Part shown: positions 1-6,825 of the stretch, piece after piece
How positions within the stretch are numbered: the stretch's first letter is position 1
Layout of the letters: each line of letters opens with the position of its first letter
Assembly: GCF_015207005.2 (NCBI RefSeq)
Contig: NZ_JADEXS020000001.1
Location: 4,712,001 to 4,776,000, forward strand
Direction: 5' to 3'
DNA: 64,000 bases
Origin: Desmonostoc muscorum LEGE 12446
GTDB lineage: Bacteria > Cyanobacteriota > Cyanobacteriia > Cyanobacteriales > Nostocaceae
Position numbers and translations under genes: made by a program
The notes under the pieces: model-generated
The model's database searches: none
Told to the model about the DNA's origin: nothing
Seen by the model: only the letters and a program-made list of their open reading frames with translations

Positions 1-605
1 GCATGACACACCGCAAAGATCCGATTTACTTAACAACATTTAGCGGTCGTCCACCCAAAGAAGAAGCGATGATGGCGATCGCACTTAATCGCATCTATAC
101 ACCTATTCTCCGGCAACAAGTCTCCGAAATCGTCGATTTTTTCTTACCAATGGAAGCTTTGAGTTACAAAGCAGCGATTATTTCCATTGATAAAGCATAT
201 CCGGGACAAGCGCGACGGGCGGCTTTGGCGTTTTGGAGTGCTTTACCACAATTTACTTACACGAAGTTTGTCATTGTAGTGGATAAAGATATAAATATTC
301 GCGATCCGCGTCAAGTTGTATGGGCAATTAGTTCTAAAGTTGATCCAGTGCGAGATGTGTTTATTTTGCCAAATACGCCCTTTGATAGTTTGGATTTTGC
401 CAGCGAAAAAATTGGCTTAGGTGGACGTATGGGAATTGATGCTACCACAAAAATTCCACCGGAAACAGACCATGAATGGGGTGCTGCTTTAGAATCAGAT
501 CCAGATGTAGCGGCGATGGTAGATAGACGATGGGTGGAGTATGGTTTGGCAGAGTTGCAATTAGGAGAAGTTGATCCAAATCTGTTTGGCTACGATATGA
601 AGTAG
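1..605 (+). CDS. ubiD: UbiD-family decarboxylase, C-terminal part (5' truncated by window)
   Basis: The frame is open from the first base, so only the last ~200 residues of a protein normally ~500 long are visible; the ATG at position 3 is internal, not the start. The text matches the C-terminal half of UbiD decarboxylases: the TTFSGRPPKEEAM stretch, the FVIVVDKDINIRDPRQVVWA block and the late LGGRMGIDATTKIPPE motif before a short acidic tail. UbiD enzymes use prenylated FMN from UbiX to decarboxylate aromatic acids; in cyanobacteria the usual role is the 4-hydroxybenzoate step of plastoquinone synthesis. That role is assigned from family knowledge. Nothing downstream is co-oriented closely enough to be an operon partner, since repeats start 80 bases after the stop. 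Confidence 0.88.
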   Translation, partial: MTHRKDPIYLTTFSGRPPKEEAMMAIALNRIYTPILRQQVSEIVDFFLPMEALSYKAAIISIDKAYPGQARRAALAFWSALPQFTYTKFVIVVDKDINIRDPRQVVWAISSKVDPVRDVFILPNTPFDSLDFASEKIGLGGRMGIDATTKIPPETDHEWGAALESDPDVAAMVDRRWVEYGLAELQLGEVDPNLFGYDMK

Positions 606-680
606 TATTTTGGATCGCGGTGCGTTATGCTGTCGCTAACAACGCACCCTAGATTTAAATTTCTAAAAGTTAGTTTACGA

Positions 681-796
681 GTCACAAAAGCTGCTTTTAG
701 AGTCGCAAAAGCTGCTTTTTATGTCACAAAAGCTGCTTTTTATCTCACAAAAGCTGCTTTTTATCTCGCAAAAGCTGCTTTTCATGTCGCAAAAGC
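681..796. repeat. 21-bp tandem repeat, 5.5 copies, each with a palindromic core
   Basis: Units begin at 681, 702, 723, 744 and 765, with a half unit at 786. Each holds the core CAAAAGCTGCTTTT, in which AAAAGC and GCTTTT flank one T, so every unit is itself a small inverted repeat. Both strands stay open through the array only because 21 is a multiple of 3 (heptapeptide xTKAAFY on plus). I treat it as non-coding tandem repeat DNA. Confidence 0.8.
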
Positions 797-863
797 AAAT
801 ATAGCGGTTCCCACATGGATGAGGTACAGAAAAAAATAGATCCTCGTAGGGGCGCACAGCTGT

Positions 864-1286
864 CATACGTGTCAACTTAAGCTCAAATGCTTGTCCCGCA
901 GGCATTTTACCCCCCTTAATCCCCCCTTATAAAGCAGGGCTGATTCATTCCCCAAAGAGCTTTAAAAATCAAGGGTTCCAGCGATTAAAAATTAGTTATT
1001 TTGTTACTGGCGTGCCGATGAAACCAACTATTTTACTGATATTTCAGTGCTTAAATGTTCATCTCTTCGTCACGCTTACTTACAATTTTCTTGCTAACCA
1101 TCTTGACAAATCCTGTTTGAAATGGAATGAAACAGCCCTGCCCTTATAAAGGGGGGAGACCGGAAAATCCAGTTCCCTCCCCTTTATAAGGGGAGGGTTA
1201 GGGTGGGGTAACGCGTTGAGTGATGGTCAGTGAGTGAACTCAATATCACGTCTTAACTAGGGTTTCACGTTAAGTTGACACCAATG
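864..1286. mobile_element. MITE family A, copy 1 (itself interrupted by family B)
   Basis: The terminal inverted repeats are CAT..GTGTCAACTTAA on the left and the complementary TTAAGTTGACACCAATG on the right. A perfect 9-bp target duplication CACAGCTGT lies at 855-863 and 1287-1295. Without the nested 236-bp family B element the copy is ~187 bp, close to the 193-bp copy at 17181-17373, with which it shares the segment ACTCAATATCACGTCTT near the right end. It has no coding capacity, so it would need a transposase supplied in trans. A 9-bp duplication is typical of several DDE families; the parent is unknown. Confidence 0.85.
921..1156. mobile_element. MITE family B, copy 1 (nested in family A)
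   Basis: A 236-bp element with ~31-bp imperfect terminal repeats running from CCCCCCTTATAAAGCAGGG on the left to the complement ending in GGGGGG on the right. The inner repeat GCAGGGCTGATTCATTCC (934-951) pairs with GGAATGAAACAGCCCTGC (1124-1141). A second copy of exactly the same length lies at 8592-8827. Non-coding. Confidence 0.85.
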
Positions 1287-1387
1287 CACAGCTGTGCGCC
1301 CCTACCCATGTACCTCATTCAAATGAGAATCGCCATATACTCTGCGATTATAAATCCCGGTTAGATAAACTAAGCCTGTGCAGGCGC

Positions 1388-1474
1388 AATACGGTTCGGT
1401 TAAGGTTTTTTGATCAAAATTCTAGATCGCAAAGACGCGATAAATCGCGTCTCTTACCTTAACCGATCAGTGTT
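1388..1474. mobile_element. MITE-like palindromic element, family C copy 1
   Basis: The left end AATACGGTTCGGTTAA and the right end TTAACCGATCAGTGTT match as inverted repeats at 13 of 16 positions. In the middle is the perfect palindrome AGACGCGATAAATCGCGTCT. A relative with the same ends lies at 37355-37487. The rest of 606-1747 holds no gene that I can support; 1688-1716 is a GGGAGTA-type short tandem repeat. Confidence 0.6.
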
Positions 1475-1747
1475 GCGTACAGACGGACTTGAGGAATTTC
1501 CAACCCGCGTTGGCGGTTTTTTAGCATCTTTTAACGGCGGATTAGCACAGAAAAACCACAGCATCAAAGGGATATTCTGCTGATAATAGATTTCTCCGTG
1601 CAACTTAATTTCAGAATTAAAATCATTTACACTTAAAAGAGTTTTATAGGAATCGGTTTTGATTTTTGAAATTATCTGCGTATGCTGGGAGTGGGGAGTA
1701 GGGAGTAGGGAGTAGGAAAAAGTACTTTGTAAGTGTACGGATTTTTT

Positions 1748-2014
1748 TCAGAAATTAAATATGAGTCCTATATCTCCATTAATTACTCTTCTATTGAATG
1801 TACCGCCAGCATAGTTTATAAAATCTGTACTCAATGAATTAGTAAATTCTTTAAAAATTTCAGCATCAGCCATAAATCCTCTAAAAATTAAGATTCCATA
1901 GGATTTAAATAGATTAATAATTTCTTCCTTGTCTAATTCTAAGACAGTGATATTATTTATATTAATAATCTCTTTGCCTATGTCATTTGATATTGACTGT
2001 ATCTTGGTATTCAT
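1748..2014 (-). pseudogene. N-terminal remnant of a TauD/TfdA-like dioxygenase
   Basis: An 88-residue frame with the opening part of the TauD/TfdA (Fe(II)/2-oxoglutarate) family: LFKSYGILIFRGF, a short helix (AEIFKEFTNSL) and YAGGTFNRRVINGD. This is the N-terminal pattern of SyrP/clavaminate-synthase-like members, which normally exceed 300 residues and carry an HxD...H iron triad. Here the frame stops right after the first block, so no iron ligand is present and nothing recognisable follows. A catalytically dead 5' fragment is the simplest reading. The family call rests on the arginine/GF motif and is moderately secure. Confidence 0.55.
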
Positions 2015-2249
2015 ACAAGTTTAATCAATCTTAATCACTTTTTAAAGTCAGTATTGCGGTTAACGATACCATATACTGACATGTTAATACTCAATCATGT
2101 GGTTGTGTTGCCTTCATCGGCGATCGCATGACTAAATTTTGTAAAATCAAGAGTTATTACAGTCCTCAAATCAATTTTAATAATGGTTACGATTGAGATA
2201 GGAATACAACTCCAGCTTTGAGTACTGATGCCAGCAGATTGGAGAAATT

Positions 2250-2786
2250 ATGACCACAAAAGTGAAAAAATCGGCGAATAAATTAGCGATCGCATTGGCA
2301 TTCAGTTGTATTAGTGTAATGCTCAGTGACATAGCTAGTCAAATAGCTTTAGCGGAATCAACTAATCTCCAAAAGTGTGATGTTTTTGCCTACGTTACTG
2401 ATACAGATCCGCAAGGTTTAAATGTGCGGAGTGGCGGAAGTACGAAAAACAGAATTTTAGGGCAAATACCCATTAATGAAACAGTTCAGATTGTTGCTGC
2501 TGCTAAAAATTGGGTGCAGATTACTAATGCTAGTAGTGGTTTTAAAGGAACTGGATGGGTATTTGTGCCAAACTTAGGTTTATCAACTCAGGGCTACGGT
2601 AGTGATGGCGTGGATGTTTATGCTAATAGCAATGAACAAAGCCAAAAAGTGGGAAGAATTCCTGCTAGTACGTCAGTCAAATTGTTAGGCTGTCACGGAG
2701 ATTGGGCGCAGGTAGAATATCAAGGTATTAAGGGTTGGTTGAAAAGGGAAGATCAATGTGGTGCAGCCCTTACTAGTTGTTCTTAA
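2250..2786 (+). CDS. Secreted SH3b-domain protein
   Basis: 178 residues. A basic N-terminus (MTTKVKKSANK) and a hydrophobic segment (~13-33) ending near ALA-ES form a Sec signal peptide. Two bacterial SH3 (SH3b) domains follow. The first, ~43-110, contains the hallmark GLNVRSGGSTKNRILGQIP and GWVFVPNLG. The second, ~118-168, runs from VDVYANSNEQSQKVGRIP to GIKGWLKRED. Four late cysteines may form disulfides. SH3b domains bind peptidoglycan or peptides in the periplasm; no catalytic domain is attached, so this is a binding or sensing module. It appears monocistronic, and the next gene begins 112 bp downstream. Confidence 0.8.
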   Translation: MTTKVKKSANKLAIALAFSCISVMLSDIASQIALAESTNLQKCDVFAYVTDTDPQGLNVRSGGSTKNRILGQIPINETVQIVAAAKNWVQITNASSGFKGTGWVFVPNLGLSTQGYGSDGVDVYANSNEQSQKVGRIPASTSVKLLGCHGDWAQVEYQGIKGWLKREDQCGAALTSCS

Positions 2787-2898
2787 AGTTCCATATCTGA
2801 GTACCACGAACAGGTGAGGCATAAGTGATAATTCTAATAAGCGTTTCTAGAATAATTGCCAGCATTGGAACGCGACAATTTAGAATTTTAAACTGCTT

Positions 2899-3684
2899 AT
2901 GCCTTCTCCATTTCCAGGAATGAACCCGTATTTAGAAGATCCTGCATTATGGCCAGGAGTACATGGGAGACTAATAGTAGCGATCGCAGACTCATTATCT
3001 CCTCAACTGCGTCCTAAATATTTTGTCGCTATTGAAGAACGAATTTATCAAACTATTAGTGATGATAGACTTTTGGTTGGTATTCCTGATGTCATAATCA
3101 AAAATTCACAGACAGTAATAAATCCTAAAATACCGAATATAGCCGTAGCTGCACCTGTGGTTCAACCTAAAACAGTGACAGTTCCTATACCTGAGACAGT
3201 CAAAGAAAGATATTTAGAAGTGCGAAAGGTAGGAACAAAAGAAGTAGTGACAGCAATTGAACTTCTCTCACCAAAAAATAAACGCCCAGGAGAGGGACGC
3301 GACGCATACGAAACTAAGCGAAAGAGAGTCTTGGGAAGCTTAACAAATTTGGTGGAAATTGATTTATTACGTGCTGGGGAACCAATGCTAGTTTTTGGCG
3401 ATGGTACGCAAAATGATTATCGAATTTTGGTTAGTCGCGCAGAAAATCGTCCCCAATCTGATTTATATGCTTTTAATTTGCCAGATGTAATTCCATCTTT
3501 TCCCTTACCATTGCGAACTGGTGATACTGAACCTTTGGTAGATTTGCAGAGTTTGTTAGCTGGGATTTATGACCGCGCCAGCTATGATTTAGTAATAGAT
3601 TACAGTCAACAGCCAGTACCAGCATTATCAGAAACAGATGCAGCTTGGGCGGATGCACTGTTGCAGGAGAAGGGTGTAAGGTAA
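2899..3684 (+). CDS. DUF4058 family protein
   Basis: 261 residues beginning MPSPFPGMNPYLEDPALWPGVH, the diagnostic start of DUF4058 proteins, a family expanded in cyanobacteria and planctomycetes. The middle carries YLEVRKVGTKEVVTAIELLSPKNK, which resembles the strand-plus-K signature of PD-(D/E)XK nuclease folds (E..LSPxNK), and the family is thought to be related to Uma2-like nucleases. Its biochemical role is unknown. Length is normal and the frame is intact; no signal peptide. It stands alone on the plus strand in accessory DNA. Confidence 0.85.
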   Translation: MPSPFPGMNPYLEDPALWPGVHGRLIVAIADSLSPQLRPKYFVAIEERIYQTISDDRLLVGIPDVIIKNSQTVINPKIPNIAVAAPVVQPKTVTVPIPETVKERYLEVRKVGTKEVVTAIELLSPKNKRPGEGRDAYETKRKRVLGSLTNLVEIDLLRAGEPMLVFGDGTQNDYRILVSRAENRPQSDLYAFNLPDVIPSFPLPLRTGDTEPLVDLQSLLAGIYDRASYDLVIDYSQQPVPALSETDAAWADALLQEKGVR

Positions 3685-3800
3685 CAAAAGAATCTATAAA
3701 TATTGAAATTAACTAAGTATAGAGTATCAAAAAGATTAATTGCCCTGGAGTTTTTCTTTGGCATGTAATACATACTGTTGTCACAGAAAAGAGTAATTTT

Positions 3801-3840
3801 TGACATTGTTATTCTCAGAGATCTGAGAATAACAATGTCA
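3801..3840. promoter_or_regulatory. Perfect 17-bp inverted repeat covering a start codon
   Basis: TGACATTGTTATTCTCA at 3801-3817 is repeated as its exact complement at 3824-3840, with the 6-nt spacer GAGATC between. The ATG of the next gene (3835-3837) lies in the right arm. As RNA it would lock the start codon in a hairpin; as DNA it could be an operator for the encoded HTH protein or a relic of an IS end. Confidence 0.7.
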
Positions 3841-4212
3841 AGAAATCACGAAGAATGCGTTGTGCTACTTGAGCAAATTCGTTGGAATGGAAAGCCAAAG
3901 TGTCCATATTGTGAATCAACCAACGCTACTGCATATAAGAATGAGCGTAGATATCACTGTAATGAATGCTTTACTTCATACAGTGTTACAGTGGGTACAC
4001 TTTTTCACAAGACTCATGTAGAATTACAAAAGTGGTTTGTAGCGATTCACCTTGTGCTAAATTCTCCAGGGGGTATTAGTGTGCGTCAGCTTGCCAAAGA
4101 AATTAGGGTTAATAAGAATACAGCCAGTTACATGATTGAGCGTATTCGTGAAGCAAAGATTGAGGAACAGGAACTGCTGAAGAAGCTTACGCAGATAAAT
4201 TTAGTACCTTGA
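3835..4212 (+). CDS. Solitary IS1595-type zinc-ribbon/HTH protein (no DDE domain)
   Basis: 125 residues from the ATG at 3835; an in-frame TTG at 3778 would add 19 residues but has no ribosome site. A zinc ribbon CPYC...CNEC (residues ~22-46) is followed by the HTH segment WFVAIHLVLNSPGGISVRQLAKEIRVNKNTASYMIERIREA (given here as family description: IS1595 transposase N-terminus). Full IS1595 transposases continue for another ~200 residues with a DDE/DDN ISXO2-like domain. Here the protein stops after the HTH and nothing similar follows, so it cannot transpose by itself. It could be a truncated transposase or a domesticated regulator; the palindrome over its start codon fits the second option. 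Confidence 0.65.
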   Translation: MSRNHEECVVLLEQIRWNGKPKCPYCESTNATAYKNERRYHCNECFTSYSVTVGTLFHKTHVELQKWFVAIHLVLNSPGGISVRQLAKEIRVNKNTASYMIERIREAKIEEQELLKKLTQINLVP

Positions 4213-4321
4213 GATGAAATATCTGACACTGCTTGCAGTCGCAAAAGCAACTACAGATACTGTATTTTAAGATTTCCATGTCAACACCAAAAACTATTAG
4301 CTTAGCAAGCAAAACAATACC

Positions 4322-5275
4322 ATGACACAATCTAATGATGAACACAATAAGGAATATGGTAATTTGCAACGTATGGCATTGTTTAGTATTTGCCTGCCAG
4401 GTTTAATCCTGTCTGTTTATTTTGCGTTGCTCTCTATTATTTCTATTGTCAATGCTCATAAAGAAGCATATCCAGTCGCTAATAATCCAGTGCAGGAAAA
4501 GCAAAAACCTAACAATTCAAGTTCAAAAGGACAGCAAGGAACCTTAAATGTCCAACTCGAAGCTTTGGAAAAGAAAATGGAGGAAAAGATAAATGGCAAA
4601 TCTGAGGAACTGGGTAAACAAATAGAAATAATAGACAATCAACAACAGAACTTCATTACAAATGGGCAAGGTACTCTCAACTTTTTATTAACAGTAATTA
4701 TTGCATTTGCAGGATATAATGCTTTCAAAGAATCTTTTCTTAATGCTAAAGATAAAAATGAAATTAGGCAAGAATTAGAGGAAAAGATCAAACAAAAACT
4801 CAAGCCACTGCTTAAGAAAGAACTGGAGGCAGAAGTGACGGAAAAACTAAATAAAAGAATAAAAGAATTGGAACAGAATATTGAAGTAATACAAATAAAT
4901 GGAAAATGGATCGAATTTGAATTAGCAGTTATAGCTGCGGAACAACTTGATTATAAACCTGGAGAAAAACCATATTATATTATAGCAGCGCTTTATCAAC
5001 ATCTTAGAGCAATCGGTATATTAGGAGAGCTAGAAAAACTTGAAAAAGATGATAGCCCAGAAACACTTCTAGAATACGAATTTAGATCTGTAAAAGAAAT
5101 TTATGATATACTAAAAAAATTAGAAGAAGAAAATAATTTATCAAATAGTGTTCCCGAATTGAATCCTGAACAAGCAGTAAAGCTTAATAAAATGCTTCGA
5201 GAAAAGATTCCTGAGCATAAACACAGAAAAATTTCTGACTTAGAACAAATTATTGAGAAAATAACTATAGGATAA
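4322..5275 (+). CDS. Membrane-anchored coiled-coil protein, unknown function
   Basis: 317 residues, unrecognised. A first transmembrane helix lies at ~18-42 (LFSICLPGLILSVYFALLSI). A Gln/Lys-rich coiled coil (~75-110) follows, then a second hydrophobic segment (~118-134, LNFLLTVIIAFAGYNAF) and a long charged coiled coil (~140-200, KNEIRQELEEKIKQKLKPL). The C-terminal ~115 residues (from WIEFELAVIAAEQ) look helical. The two-helix topology would put the long coiled coil in the cytoplasm. It lies 110 bp after the zinc-ribbon/HTH gene and 57 bp before another coiled-coil gene on the same strand, so the three may form one transcription unit. A+T content is high, as in the rest of this accessory block. 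Confidence 0.65.
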   Translation: MTQSNDEHNKEYGNLQRMALFSICLPGLILSVYFALLSIISIVNAHKEAYPVANNPVQEKQKPNNSSSKGQQGTLNVQLEALEKKMEEKINGKSEELGKQIEIIDNQQQNFITNGQGTLNFLLTVIIAFAGYNAFKESFLNAKDKNEIRQELEEKIKQKLKPLLKKELEAEVTEKLNKRIKELEQNIEVIQINGKWIEFELAVIAAEQLDYKPGEKPYYIIAALYQHLRAIGILGELEKLEKDDSPETLLEYEFRSVKEIYDILKKLEEENNLSNSVPELNPEQAVKLNKMLREKIPEHKHRKISDLEQIIEKITIG

Positions 5276-5331
5276 TGACAATATCTCTTAAATTAATTAG
5301 GGATATCATAAACATAGCTAGGTAAAAAATT

Positions 5332-5607
5332 ATGAAAAATCTAGACTACCTAATTTTTAGGTATACAATGAAAGCGGAAGGAGATATTAAAAATTTAAAA
5401 GAACGAATTGATGATCTAGAATCTAAAAAAGATAAGTCTCAAGAAGAGATAAAAGAGTACTCAATCCTTAAAGCTTCCCTAGAAGCTTTAAGAGACTATG
5501 AGAAAAAATTTACGGAGAGAATACAAAGTGCAGAATCTCTAAATAATCCTGATACACGTAAGAATATTTTAGAAGACTTCAAGAGAATACAAGATAATAA
5601 GCCATAG
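5332..5607 (+). CDS. Small coiled-coil protein, unknown
   Basis: 91 residues with no family that I recognise. After a short hydrophobic start (MKNLDYLIFRYTM) the protein is almost one charged helix (DIKNLKERIDDLESKKDKSQEEIKEY), with heptad spacing that predicts a coiled coil. It follows the membrane coiled-coil protein by 57 bp on the same strand and may partner it. An internal ATG at codon 13 is an alternative start. The start at 5332 lies near AGGTAAAAA, a weak ribosome site. Confidence 0.5.
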   Translation: MKNLDYLIFRYTMKAEGDIKNLKERIDDLESKKDKSQEEIKEYSILKASLEALRDYEKKFTERIQSAESLNNPDTRKNILEDFKRIQDNKP

Positions 5608-5633
5608 CGAAATTCAATAAACCTCATAGCGCT

Positions 5634-6161
5634 CTATATTACGTTTATCTTCTTCTCTTCAAACTTATGTATAAGTTGCTTAATATAAGGCTCTACCTCA
5701 GAAAAAGAAATTCCGTGCTCAGCAAAGACCTGAGGGTTATTTTTCCATATATGAAATTGTTGTAAATAACAATCAATAGATTTAGCTAGACGAAAGCCTG
5801 GTTTAAAAGGTTGTTGAATTCCCCAAGTATCAAGTAGATCAAAGTTCTCACAAAAAACACAGTATCCGATTAATTCCAGGTATTGTTCGAGGTCTTTATG
5901 GAAGTTAACCTCCTTTTTTTGTTTACTGCAATTTTCTAAATTCCAAGAGAAAGGTGGTTCTTTCCTGCTGTTTAAAGATTGGTCAACTGATTGTTTATAG
6001 CTATGTATAATTTTCTCTGCATTATTCGCATTCTTTAAAAAAGAATTCAGAAGTTGTATAATATCTTCTTTTAACTTGTTAGAGAGGTTATTCTCATTTT
6101 TAATAGAAGATATAATTTCTTTGACACGTTTTTCGAGTTTCTGTAGAGAGTATTGAGCCAT
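5634..6161 (-). CDS. Hypothetical protein with a possible phycobiliprotein-like globin fold
   Basis: 175 residues, all-helical in appearance, convergent with the coiled-coil gene and overlapping nothing. Residues 89-113 (HKDLEQYLELIGYCVF...LLDTWGI) resemble the phycobilisome-family signature RDLxYYLRxxxYxxxxGxxxxLDExxI. Upstream, LKNANNAEKIIHSYKQSVDQ resembles the helix that in phycobiliproteins reads ITENAxxIVxxAAxxLF. The bilin-binding Cys that precedes the RD pair is absent (Phe87). If real, it would be a chromophore-free relative acting as linker, chaperone or degradation adaptor; this is inferred from pattern only. Otherwise it is a conserved hypothetical protein. Confidence 0.5.
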   Translation of the reverse strand: MAQYSLQKLEKRVKEIISSIKNENNLSNKLKEDIIQLLNSFLKNANNAEKIIHSYKQSVDQSLNSRKEPPFSWNLENCSKQKKEVNFHKDLEQYLELIGYCVFCENFDLLDTWGIQQPFKPGFRLAKSIDCYLQQFHIWKNNPQVFAEHGISFSEVEPYIKQLIHKFEEKKINVI

Positions 6162-6432
6162 TTCGACAACCTTTAGCTACAGCTATCTAGTTATATTAAG
6201 TTGCTTGTTAAACTCAATGGTATTCATTTGCTATCGGCAAAGCACTACCACTAACTAGGACAGCTTGATTTTATTTGTTTATATTCAGCAATGTTAAAAT
6301 CAGGGGATTATTAAACTATGGGGCTAATGCCCGATTACATTCCTTCTAAAAGCGATCGCACCCTTCCCCCAACTCTTCAAAACTCTGGCATAATCAGATA
6401 TGTCCGCAGGAAAACTGATGTAAATCACGCCA

Positions 6433-6609
6433 ATGTCCAACGACGAATACGATAGCCCTTGGAAAGAAGCTATAGAAACCTACTTTTAGGAATGCATTGA
6501 ATTTTTCTTTCCTGTAGCTAATACAGAACTTAGAGATATTAAGCGCTATTCTTACAAGTCTCAAAACTGTGAATACCTTAGAACTCCAGCAAATCTATCA
6601 ATAATTTAG
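6433..6609 (+). pseudogene. Degenerate start of an Rpn/DUF4351-type protein
   Basis: From the ATG at 6433 the translation is MSNDEYDSPWKEAIETYF, a stop, then ECIEFFFPVANTE. This matches the usual cyanobacterial opening YDSPWKEAIExYFxxFxxFFFPxAxxEI of Rpn-like (PD-(D/E)XK transposase-related) DUF4351 proteins, which are ~300 residues. The in-frame TAG at 6487 and loss of similarity after ~35 residues mark it as a dead fragment. The remaining sequence of 6162-6825 shows no other gene. Confidence 0.65.
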
Positions 6610-6825
6610 TACTCAGATTAAACTGTAAAAATCAGTGACATCTGGCGACAGCCTACTAAGTCGTAATACACTCGCTTTTTGCAAACTTCATTGTATTAAT
6701 TCCAATTAAGATTTAATATATAGAGTTAAGCAATTTTTGCGAATATCACCCAAACTAATTGAAAGGTTTACGCCGAATGAATATTTTAATAGAATAATCT
6801 CATCAAAAGATTCGCAGAAACATAA

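Larger units (their letters stand above)
848..1305. repeat. 28-bp perfect palindrome split by a nested insertion
   Basis: The left half GTAGGGGCGCACAGCTGT (from 848) and the right half CACAGCTGTGCGCCCCTAC (to 1305) join into the same perfect palindrome found intact at 12018-12045. The interruption is the 423-bp element 864-1286, with CACAGCTGT duplicated on both sides. Confidence 0.85.

Noticed and set aside
681..796. CRISPR array
   Set aside because: Units are contiguous with no unique spacers and no cas genes are present.
627..905. Open frames on both strands over the 21-bp repeat array
   Set aside because: They exist only because the repeat is a multiple of three; no ribosome site and no similarity outside the repeat.
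3778..3834. TTG start for the zinc-ribbon protein
   Set aside because: No ribosome site, and the added residues are encoded by the left arm of the palindrome.
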